Origin: JAVVSK01 sp036654235
GTDB lineage: Bacteria > Bacillota > Clostridia > Christensenellales > CAG-138
Assembly: GCA_036654235.1 (NCBI GenBank)
Contig: JAVVSK010000006.1
Span: 1-64,000 of the forward strand
DNA: 64,000 bases
Reading direction: 5' to 3'
The position numbers and the translations under genes were made by a program. Positions 26,820 to 34,668 of this stretch are shown here, piece after piece. The notes below the pieces were generated by a model. That model searched no databases and was not told where the DNA came from. It was given only the letters and a program-made list of their open reading frames with translations. How positions within the stretch are numbered: the stretch's first letter is position 1; each line of letters starts with the position of its first letter.

Positions 26820-29735
26820 ATGAAGAAATTTTTATCGGTGTTTTTGTGTGCCGCGTTTTTAGCGTCATCTGTTTGTTCTGGCTTCGCTTTTGCGGCAAAT
26901 GGGGGGCAAGTCAGTATAACGAGCTTTAAGGCGAATACATGTGACGTTGTTTTGGGAGAGCATACTTCCGTGACATTCTATGCTGATATTACTTCCGTAA
27001 ATAAAAAGCTGGATATCTGCGCTATGCTTTATGATGACAACGGAAAAGTTGTTGCAAAACTTTTTGATAACGGTCAAAACGGTGATGAAAAATCGGGAGA
27101 CGGTATATATTCGGCGACCGTTTCGCTCTATAGCGATACGCGCGGTTCTGAAAAATACCATACTGAGATAAATGGCGTGAAAAGCCGTGAGTATGAAGTA
27201 AATTTCTATCATCTTTTGACGAATGACGAGCTTTCGTTCCATGATTCACTTTGGAATGAGATAGACGGTCTTGAAACCTCATTAAATGAAAAGGGTGTTT
27301 CGTCTGAATCTATTTTAAATTCGGTCTATTCTTTGGTAAAGAACAATAAATATGTTGAAAGAATAGATTGGCAGACGGATTATTCGTTCAGCTTTACTTT
27401 CATATTTGGCAATACGAGTATTTATGCGCGTTGGGATCTTGCGCCTAAGGGAGAACGCAATTTTGACGCGGATGCGATGCTAGAGAATATAAAGACTAAT
27501 TCGGAAAAAAACGAGGAAAATGCATCTTGGGAAGATCCCGATTTTGCTGTTTTCCGTCCGTATAGAAGAAGCCCTGATATGGGCGACTTTAACAATGAAT
27601 TTTATACTACGATAGCGAATAACGTTATGGCGATAACCGGCGGAACGACGACGGATTTTCAGGAAGAAGAAGCATATCCCGGAAATCTCATAAACCTCGA
27701 CCAGTACGGATTTTATATTGTAGATTCACATGGTACGACGGCTTATGCAGGAGGCCGCGAACAATCGTATATGATGATGCGTGAGGGAAACAGGGCGGAT
27801 TACGAATTTAGCGCCGATATATCCGCGGGTCATATAATCACCGGCGGTGGCGGCGATGTTGGCGTTACCGGAAGTTTCTTTACAAAATATTTTCAAAGAG
27901 ATAATAAAGAGTTTGATAATATGTTGATGTATCTTGTTGTATGCTATGGAATGGCGACGGATACTATTTCACAGCCGGTTTTGGATCTTGGCGGAATATT
28001 GGTTGCCGGATATACCGAATCGGTCTCTTTCACCTATGACTTCATGATAAGCGAAAAAGTATGGCAGCATATGGTAGAGCCTTATCCGGACGATTCAACG
28101 AGAAACTATACTTTCGCGGAGGCAGTTACTCTCGCTAAGCAGGAGACAGCGCCCGAAGATCCTTGGGGAAATCCACCTTCGGTATTAATATTTGCTGGCG
28201 CGGGAGACTATACTCTTAGCTCAACACCGATTCCGCTTACGAATATTACTCTTGATCCGCCTACAGCAAATTTATATATTAATAACAATCTGAGTTTAAG
28301 TTATATTGCAACGCCGGATGATGCAAACCTTTTTACGCTTTCATGGGCATCCGATAATGAAAGCGTCGCTACGGTCGACGCGAACGGGAAAGTTACAGCT
28401 ATTGCTGATGGTGAAGCGAATATAACATGTACCGCTCTTGAGGTTATAGAAGGTGCTGAAGTTACTCATGTCGGAACATGTAAAGTTTCCGTTTTAGGTA
28501 TTATGCCGGTTTCGGGAATAGAACTTGACGATGAACAGCTTCAGCTATATACGGGGACACAGCCTACTAAGCTTGACGTTGATGTGATTCCCGAAAACGC
28601 GAGCAATCAGAAAATCTTATATCAAAGCAACAATGCGGACATTTTAACTATAGATGAAAACGGAATGATGACCGGACTTTCATCCGGAATAGCCGTAGTT
28701 ACCGCCACTACTGAGGACGGTAATTTCAGCGCACGTTGCGTATGCTACGTTACGACGGCTGATGCAAACGCGGCGTTTAATGCTGAGGGCGGTGCCCTTT
28801 CGATTGAAAATTCGACTACTTATCCTTGGATCGTTGATTTAACGTCTGACACTGATAGAGTTTCTTTAAAGAGCGATAATCATAATACCCCGAACTCAAA
28901 GGGTACAATAAACTTAGATTGTGGAACTTTACCCGTCGGAACCGTTTTAAAATTCGACTGGAAAACAAATTGCGAAGAGCGTTATGATAAGCTTAAATTC
29001 TTAGTAAACAGCACATCTAACGAAACTGCACAGATAAACGGAGCTACAGAATGGGCGACATACACCTATACCGTTGTCGCCGAGCGCGAATTCGTATTTA
29101 GCTGGATGTATGCTAAGGATAGCAGTAGAGATGTAGGCGAAGACTGCGCTTGGATAGATAACGTTGAGGTAATAGTTCCCGGCGCTGTCTATACGGTCAA
29201 CTTCTTCGATATGAACGATGTATTGCTGAAAACCGAAGAAGTAGTTCATGGAGAAGAAGCGGAAGCTCCAGCAAATCCGACGCATCAGGGGTATGATTTT
29301 TTAGGATGGGATAAGTCATTTTCGGAGATCCGTTCCGATTTGAACGTGACGGCGGTATTTATTGAAAACGGCGAGCCTATCGAAACATACTATACCGTAA
29401 CTTTTGTAGATTACAACGGAACGGTTTTAAGTACTCAGGAAGTTATTGAAGGTGGTTCGGCTATTGCGCCGACTCAACCCGTTCGCGATGGCTATGTATT
29501 TACCCATTGGGATAAGGAATTCGCGGTTATAAATGAAAATACGACTATTACAGCCGTTTATGCTATTCTCGGAGACGCGAATCTCGACGGAATTACCAAT
29601 ACCGGTGATGCCGCTATGATACTTCGCCTATTGGTAGGAGTTTCGACGATAGAATATTCGGATGTTGCGGACTATAATAAGGACGGAGAAGTTAATACCG
29701 GCGATGCGGCTGCGATACTTGCGTTTTTAATATAA
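26820..29735 (+). CDS. Secreted dockerin protein with putative caspase-fold (clan CD-like) domain
   Basis: A 971-residue exported protein. Signal peptide 1-26. An N-terminal beta domain has a DNGQNGDEKSGDGIYS block (about 80-95). A central domain (about 260-440) has a hydrophobic strand ending in VDSHGT (His304) and, 71 residues later, LVVCYGM (Cys375). This His-Gly plus strand-Cys arrangement resembles clan CD cysteine peptidases (clostripain, gingipain, caspases). Two BIG2 Ig-like domains (about 475-645), a beta-sandwich reminiscent of carbohydrate-binding modules (about 645-785), two InlB-type repeats (about 790-905) and a C-terminal dockerin follow. The dockerin (about 917-971) has calcium loops DANLDGITNTGD and DYNKDGEVNTGD. 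A paralogue lies at 56681-59338. Peptidase activity is inferred, not shown. Confidence 0.8.
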   Translation: MKKFLSVFLCAAFLASSVCSGFAFAANGGQVSITSFKANTCDVVLGEHTSVTFYADITSVNKKLDICAMLYDDNGKVVAKLFDNGQNGDEKSGDGIYSATVSLYSDTRGSEKYHTEINGVKSREYEVNFYHLLTNDELSFHDSLWNEIDGLETSLNEKGVSSESILNSVYSLVKNNKYVERIDWQTDYSFSFTFIFGNTSIYARWDLAPKGERNFDADAMLENIKTNSEKNEENASWEDPDFAVFRPYRRSPDMGDFNNEFYTTIANNVMAITGGTTTDFQEEEAYPGNLINLDQYGFYIVDSHGTTAYAGGREQSYMMMREGNRADYEFSADISAGHIITGGGGDVGVTGSFFTKYFQRDNKEFDNMLMYLVVCYGMATDTISQPVLDLGGILVAGYTESVSFTYDFMISEKVWQHMVEPYPDDSTRNYTFAEAVTLAKQETAPEDPWGNPPSVLIFAGAGDYTLSSTPIPLTNITLDPPTANLYINNNLSLSYIATPDDANLFTLSWASDNESVATVDANGKVTAIADGEANITCTALEVIEGAEVTHVGTCKVSVLGIMPVSGIELDDEQLQLYTGTQPTKLDVDVIPENASNQKILYQSNNADILTIDENGMMTGLSSGIAVVTATTEDGNFSARCVCYVTTADANAAFNAEGGALSIENSTTYPWIVDLTSDTDRVSLKSDNHNTPNSKGTINLDCGTLPVGTVLKFDWKTNCEERYDKLKFLVNSTSNETAQINGATEWATYTYTVVAEREFVFSWMYAKDSSRDVGEDCAWIDNVEVIVPGAVYTVNFFDMNDVLLKTEEVVHGEEAEAPANPTHQGYDFLGWDKSFSEIRSDLNVTAVFIENGEPIETYYTVTFVDYNGTVLSTQEVIEGGSAIAPTQPVRDGYVFTHWDKEFAVINENTTITAVYAILGDANLDGITNTGDAAMILRLLVGVSTIEYSDVADYNKDGEVNTGDAAAILAFLI

Positions 29736-29776
29736 ATATAATAGAATATTATTTCAATAAAGGATAGGGAGCGAAA

Positions 29777-29818
29777 GAGGGGGGAACTGTCCCAAGCTTA
29801 TTGGGCAGCCCCCTTTTC
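29777..29818 (+). terminator. Terminator of the first dockerin gene, abutting gpsA
   Basis: GGGGG...CTGTCCCAA pairs with TTGGGCAGCCCCC (two small bulges), followed by CTTTTCG. It ends only about five bases before the gpsA-like ATG. Confidence 0.75.
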
Positions 29819-29822
29819 GTGT

Positions 29823-30791
29823 ATGAAATTTATGAATATTTTCTGTATTGGCTGTGGTCGGTGGGGTTCTTTCCTCGCTTGGTATCTTTCGTTCGTTTGC
29901 GCACATTCGGTAACTGTCTATGGAAGATGCGGTTCGTCGCGCTTTGAGGCGCTTAAAAATCGCGCACCGAATGCACCGATCATCTTACCGCATTCGGTTT
30001 TATTTACGAACGATTTAGAAGATATTAAAGGTGCAGAAATCGTCGTAATAGCGATAGATGCACAAGGGTTTCGTGCACTCGCCCGAGATATCGGGAAGCT
30101 TGATCTGAAAAACAAATATTTTGTACTCTGCATGAAGGGTATTGAGGTTGATACCGGGAAGAGATTATCGGAAATTGCCGCCGAATATCTAGATATAAGC
30201 AATAAAATTGCTGTTTGGTTGGGACCGGGTCATGTTGAGGAGATGATGAAATTTTCTTCGAACTGCATGGTTATAGATTCATTAGACAGCGACGCGAAAT
30301 ATTACCTTGTAAAAGCTTTTTCGAGTGAGATAATTAGGTTCTATTATGGTAAGGATTTAATTGGGAACGAAATAGGGGCGTCGTCTAAAAACGTCATAGG
30401 TATAGCCGCGGGTATGTTGGACGGGCTTGGATTATCGAACTTAAAGGGCGCGCTTATGTCCCGCGCAACATACGAGATTTCGATGCTTATTGAGGCTTTA
30501 GGTGGAAATCGGTTGACGGCATATGGGCTGTGTCATCTTGGGGATTATGAAGCTACGGTATTTTCGAAGTATAGCCATAATAGAAAATATGGTGAGTCTC
30601 TTGTTGAAAACACCGAATATTCGCTTTTAGCAGAGGGCTATTATACGGCGGAGGCGCTTATGACTATATCTAGACGAATCAATATAGCCTTACCTATCTG
30701 TACCGCCGTTTACAATGTAATATATAACCATACAAAGCCCAGGGATGAGCTTAGCGGATTGTTCTTACGCAGTCTTAGAGAGGAATATTGA
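29823..30791 (+). CDS. gpsA: NAD(P)H-dependent glycerol-3-phosphate dehydrogenase-like protein
   Basis: A 322-residue GpsA-type enzyme that would make sn-glycerol-3-phosphate for phospholipids. The Rossmann loop is IGCGRWGSFLA, and the substrate block is NEIGASSKNVIGIAAGMLDGLGL with conserved Lys near residue 195. A GLCHLGDYEATVFS...SHNRKYGE region matches the GLGDL...SRN segment of GpsA. It diverges from typical GpsA in the ELGGALKN equivalent (NEIGASSKN). No Shine-Dalgarno sequence precedes the ATG at 29823; an alternative ATG is at 29832. The gene starts directly after a terminator hairpin, so its promoter is unclear. The downstream DUF3810 gene overlaps or abuts its stop. Confidence 0.82.
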   Translation: MKFMNIFCIGCGRWGSFLAWYLSFVCAHSVTVYGRCGSSRFEALKNRAPNAPIILPHSVLFTNDLEDIKGAEIVVIAIDAQGFRALARDIGKLDLKNKYFVLCMKGIEVDTGKRLSEIAAEYLDISNKIAVWLGPGHVEEMMKFSSNCMVIDSLDSDAKYYLVKAFSSEIIRFYYGKDLIGNEIGASSKNVIGIAAGMLDGLGLSNLKGALMSRATYEISMLIEALGGNRLTAYGLCHLGDYEATVFSKYSHNRKYGESLVENTEYSLLAEGYYTAEALMTISRRINIALPICTAVYNVIYNHTKPRDELSGLFLRSLREEY

Positions 30792-30793
30792 GC

Positions 30794-31906
30794 ATGGACG
30801 CAAAACAGAAAAAAAGTATTCTTATAAAGCTAATCCTGATTATAATATTTACGCTTATAGGAATATTTTTACCAAAGCTTTTAGCGAACGAAACTGATTT
30901 TGTTGAGCGGGTATTTAGCCGAGGAATATATCCGGTTGTTTCAAGGGTTGTCGGAGCGGCGACGAGTATCGTTCCATTTTCGATTGTCGAGTTTTTACTC
31001 TATGCTCTCGTTATAGGCGTACCTCTTTCGTTTATCATAGTTATTGTTCGTATTTTTAAAAAGAAATCTAAATTAGTTGGTTTATTAAATATTATTTTGA
31101 ATTACTTATTGAGCGCCGCCTTGATTTTAAACGTTTTCTATTTTTTTTGGGGATTTAATTATTCGCGCATGAAGTTAGCGGACATTATGAAATTTGAAGT
31201 AGGTAAATATTCAAAGGAAGAACTATTAAAACTTTCGATTATGCTGGCAGACGATGCCGCTCTATTACGGGAGGATATGCCTGAAAATAAAGACGGCGTT
31301 TTTTATATACCAAAAGACGAATATGCGAAGTATTTGGAGATAGTTGCGGACTCATATTCTTCGAACTTTATGAAAGAATTGTCCCCGATATTTGAAGCCC
31401 CGGTGTATAAGGCTAAGACGGTAACTTATTCGGAGGGGTTATCAATACTTGGAATAAGTGGTATATTTATACCGTTTACCGAGGAATGCAATATAAACGT
31501 CAACCAACCTACCTTATACACCTTTTTCGATGCGGCGCATGAAAATGCACATTTTTTGGGGATAGCGAGGGAAGACGAGGCGAGCTTTTCCGCATATTTA
31601 ACATGCAAAAATTCCGATGATGCGGTTTTGCGTTATTCGGCGACGATGAGTGCGCTTTCTTCCTGCGCAAATAAATTGAATGAAGATGACGGCGCGCTCT
31701 ATAGCGAGCTTGCCGAACACTATTCGGACGGCATGCTCAGGGACTTTTCAAACTATAATGAATATTACGATAAATATGATACTCCCGTAAGGGAAATTTC
31801 GGAACAGACCAACGACAATTATTTAAAGCATAATAATCAGGAAACCGGTATTAAGAGCTATGGCATGATGGTTGATTTGCTTCTTGCATATTATAAAATA
31901 GACTAG
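30794..31906 (+). CDS. DUF3810 membrane protein with HExxH motif
   Basis: A 370-residue membrane protein. Three hydrophobic segments in the first 120 residues (IIIFTLIGIFLP, the EFLLYALVIGVPLSF region, and a strongly apolar stretch before FYFFWGFNYSR) are followed by a soluble domain. That domain contains HENAH about 20 residues before EASFSAYL, the arrangement of a zinc metallopeptidase (HExxH plus a downstream Glu). This matches the DUF3810 family, which has no established substrate. I start at ATG 30794 (AGAGAGGA upstream); a TTG at 30788 overlapping the gpsA stop is possible. Confidence 0.8.
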   Translation: MDAKQKKSILIKLILIIIFTLIGIFLPKLLANETDFVERVFSRGIYPVVSRVVGAATSIVPFSIVEFLLYALVIGVPLSFIIVIVRIFKKKSKLVGLLNIILNYLLSAALILNVFYFFWGFNYSRMKLADIMKFEVGKYSKEELLKLSIMLADDAALLREDMPENKDGVFYIPKDEYAKYLEIVADSYSSNFMKELSPIFEAPVYKAKTVTYSEGLSILGISGIFIPFTEECNINVNQPTLYTFFDAAHENAHFLGIAREDEASFSAYLTCKNSDDAVLRYSATMSALSSCANKLNEDDGALYSELAEHYSDGMLRDFSNYNEYYDKYDTPVREISEQTNDNYLKHNNQETGIKSYGMMVDLLLAYYKID

Positions 31907-31962
31907 ATTTATTTTTAAGATAATTATAAAAAAGCGTAAGGCTAGATGGAACGGAGATAAAT

Positions 31963-32011
31963 AAAAAAGCCGCGCCTAAAGTATTTTAGATTTAAAAGGC
32001 TTTAGGTCGCG
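31963..32011 (-). terminator. Terminator overlapping the end of the DUF1622 gene
   Basis: On the minus strand CGCGACCTAAAG and CTTTAGGCGCG pair across a long AT loop and are followed by GCTTTTTTATTT. The 5' arm includes the last codons of the DUF1622 gene. Confidence 0.7.
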
Positions 32012-32397
32012 TCGGTATCTTCGTTTCCTACCCTTTCTTCGACTTCGGAAATTGGAGTTGCAATACTTTCAAAATGGCTTTTCAAACGCTTTTCTTCATT
32101 TGAAATTTCCCAATTTACGAGAATAACCAAAAGCCCGCGAAGAAGTATTATTGCGCCGAGTATGGCGAGTTCGCTCCAATCGTTAACTATAACGGTTCTT
32201 AAAACTTCGCCCCCCATCTTAAATTCGAGGGCTAGGGTTATCCCCTTAGCCAATTCAAGGCGCATATGCATATCTTTTTTTATCCACGAGAGGAAGCTTT
32301 TAATTGCCGTAAAAACCAAAATGGCAACGCCAAAAATTTCCATTAAATATATACATATTTGAATTATTTTATTAAAAATCATATCGAAAACTTCCAT
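32002..32397 (-). CDS. DUF1622 family membrane protein
   Basis: A 131-residue protein with two membrane helices, one at about residues 8-38 and one at about 75-98, separated by the basic MRLELAKGITLALEFKMGGEVLRT block typical of DUF1622. The C-terminal tail is charged. Function is unknown. The ATG has AGGAG eight bases upstream. It stands alone between convergent and same-strand neighbours, with a terminator built over its stop. Confidence 0.82.
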   Translation of the reverse strand: MEVFDMIFNKIIQICIYLMEIFGVAILVFTAIKSFLSWIKKDMHMRLELAKGITLALEFKMGGEVLRTVIVNDWSELAILGAIILLRGLLVILVNWEISNEEKRLKSHFESIATPISEVEERVGNEDTDAT

Positions 32398-32588
32398 AAG
32401 CCAACTCCTATACTAATAAATCAATTATTTAATAAAACTTAGAGCATATTAGCGAAAAAAATATTGAACCGCGCGAATATTGACCTGACCTTGATTCTAT
32501 AGTTTATCGTATTCTGTTGGATTTTATTAATTCTATTAGAGAGTGTCGCTCCGTTGAAATTTTAAATTGTTCTTTAATTTGAATTAAA

Positions 32589-32620
32589 AAACGCCGTGCG
32601 AAAAACTTTCGCGCGGCGTT
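32589..32620 (-). terminator. Terminator of the hydrogenase gene
   Basis: On the minus strand AACGCCGCGCGAAA and TTTCGCACGGCGTT pair nearly perfectly around a short loop, followed by TTTTTAATT. Confidence 0.88.
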
Positions 32621-32634
32621 AAAAAATCTTTTAA

Positions 32635-34371
32635 TTAATTGAAGCGGTCTCTTTCGGTATAATGCGTATGTAAAAGTTCATGGGACTTATGTCCGCAGGG
32701 CTCGCCAAGGAATTCCTTATATATGTAGACGATAGCCGGATTCTTATGAGACTTTCTTATCGGCATGTCGATATCCGCCTGATACGTTGCCTTTGCGCGC
32801 GCCGCTTTCGGGTCTACGAAATATCTTGTTCTTGCGTTTACGATAGGCTGACCACCGCCGGTTACGCAACCGCCCGGGCAACCCATTACCTCAATAAAGT
32901 GATAGGTTTTTTCTCCGGACTTAATTGCTTCGAGAAGCTTTGCGGCGTTCGCTGTACCATGTGCAATGGCGAGCTTAATATCCATACCGGCGACGGAAAC
33001 CGTGGCTTCCTTAATTCCTTCTAGACCACGAACATCGTTGTATTCGATAGCTTTAAGATCTTCACCGGTTAAAATATCGGCTACCGTACGTAACGCGGCT
33101 TCCATAACGCCTCCGGTTACGCCAAATATAACGGCAGCACCGGTGGATTCACCAAATATCTCATCAAAATTTTCGTCGGGAAGATGAGCGTAATCAATAC
33201 CCGCCTGTTTTATCATTCGGGCAAGCTCACGGGTTGTTATAACGGCATCGATATCTTTATATCCGTCGCGTCCCATTTCCGGACGGTTACGTTCGAATTT
33301 TTTCGCCGTGCAGGGCATTATTGCACATATGAACATTTTTTTCGGATCTATATTGTTCTTTTCTGCAAAATACGTTTTTTCAACGGCACCCTGCATCTGA
33401 TTCGGACTCTTGCAGGTCGAAAGGTTCGGTAAAAACTCGGGATAAAAATGTTCGCAAAACTTTACCCAGCCGGGGGAGCAGGAAGTTATCATAGGAAGCA
33501 CGCCGCCGTTCTTTACGCGGTCTAAAAGCTCCGTTCCCTCTTCCATTATCGTAAGGTCAGCTCCGAAGTCGACATCGAAAACGCGATCCGCGCCGAGACG
33601 ACGAAGCGCCGCCGCCAGCTTACCCGTTGAATACGTTCCCATTTCCATACCAAATTCTTCGCCTATAGCGATACGAACGGCGGGGGCGGGCTGGAAAATG
33701 ACGAATGTATCGGGATCGTTAATCGCGGCGAAAACTTCTTTAGTCGAGTCCTTTTCGGTTAAAGCACCAGTCGGGCAGGCGGCGATACACTGACCGCAGT
33801 TTATACATGCGACGGAGCCAAGCGATTTTCCGAATTCAGAGCCTATCTGGGTTTTAAAGCCTCTGTTTTGCAGACCTATAGCGCAAACGCCTTGTGTTTT
33901 TTCACAAGCGGCTACGCAGCGGCGGCAGAGGATGCATTTATTATTGTCACGGACTACAGAGGGAGAAAGATCGTCTATTGTACGAACTATCCGTTCTCCG
34001 TCAAACTCTATATCGGTAACGCCAAGCTCATTAGCGAGAGTTTGCAACTCGCAGGATTGATTGCGTTTGCAGGTCAAGCATGAGCGATCGTGATCGGAAA
34101 GAATAAGCTCCAAAACAGAGCGCCTTGCTTCAAGAACCCGCTTTGAACTTGTTAAAATTTCTAAGCCTTCCGAAACGGGAAGAACGCAAGAGGCTTGAAG
34201 TTTATGAGACTTCGCATCTTCAACCAAGCACATACGGCAAGCGCCTATGTTATTTATGTCTTTAAGATTGCAGAGAGTTGGGATTTTTATACCCTCTTTT
34301 ATACAAGCTTCGAGAACACTGGAGTTGTCAGCGGCTTGAACCGGTCTTCCGTCGATTTTGATATTAACCAT
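32635..34371 (-). CDS. hydA: [FeFe] hydrogenase, CpI-like (group A)
   Basis: A 578-residue iron hydrogenase, almost the length of clostridial CpI. It has an N-terminal [2Fe-2S] domain (Cys around residues 34, 45, 48), a His-Cys3 cluster (DHDRSCLTCKRNQSC), two [4Fe-4S] ferredoxin motifs (CILCRRCVAAC and CINCGQCIAACP), and the H-cluster domain. H-cluster motifs are L1 TSCSPGWVKFCE (about 295), L2 MPCTAKKFE (about 353) and L3 EVMGCPGGCVTGGGQP (about 495). The C-terminal small-subunit extension is fused. L3 has Gly where most family members have Ala. No hydB, hydC or maturase genes are nearby, so partners are elsewhere or it works with ferredoxin alone. The ATG follows GAAAGGA. Confidence 0.95.
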   Translation of the reverse strand: MVNIKIDGRPVQAADNSSVLEACIKEGIKIPTLCNLKDINNIGACRMCLVEDAKSHKLQASCVLPVSEGLEILTSSKRVLEARRSVLELILSDHDRSCLTCKRNQSCELQTLANELGVTDIEFDGERIVRTIDDLSPSVVRDNNKCILCRRCVAACEKTQGVCAIGLQNRGFKTQIGSEFGKSLGSVACINCGQCIAACPTGALTEKDSTKEVFAAINDPDTFVIFQPAPAVRIAIGEEFGMEMGTYSTGKLAAALRRLGADRVFDVDFGADLTIMEEGTELLDRVKNGGVLPMITSCSPGWVKFCEHFYPEFLPNLSTCKSPNQMQGAVEKTYFAEKNNIDPKKMFICAIMPCTAKKFERNRPEMGRDGYKDIDAVITTRELARMIKQAGIDYAHLPDENFDEIFGESTGAAVIFGVTGGVMEAALRTVADILTGEDLKAIEYNDVRGLEGIKEATVSVAGMDIKLAIAHGTANAAKLLEAIKSGEKTYHFIEVMGCPGGCVTGGGQPIVNARTRYFVDPKAARAKATYQADIDMPIRKSHKNPAIVYIYKEFLGEPCGHKSHELLHTHYTERDRFN

Positions 34372-34594
34372 AACTCAAAATCCTTTCGTTTTTTGATTTT
34401 CGGCAAAGAGCCGAATTTATACCGTTAAATAGTCTAACACAGAGCGCATTTTTTTGCAAAAGAAAAATTATCCAACAAATAATGAATAAAAAATTAGACG
34501 TAAGCATTTTTCTCCTGTTTTAGGCGAATTATTTTAAATTTTCGCACTCAATTTACACTTGTCGAACAATTTTGTTTAAAACTCCATTTAGTCG

Positions 34595-34623
34595 TTGAAA
34601 ACTTCATATTCCTGTGATATCAT
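34595..34623 (+). promoter_or_regulatory. Promoter of the PMT-like gene
   Basis: TTGAAA (34595-34600), a 17-base spacer, then TATCAT (34618-34623). The remaining gap back to the hydrogenase gene holds a TTCGGC/GCCGAA hairpin (34399-34415) in the hydA leader. Confidence 0.65.
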
Positions 34624-34668
34624 TACGTAAGTAGCGCTAAAGATAATCGAGAGTAAGGTGGTGCAAAT

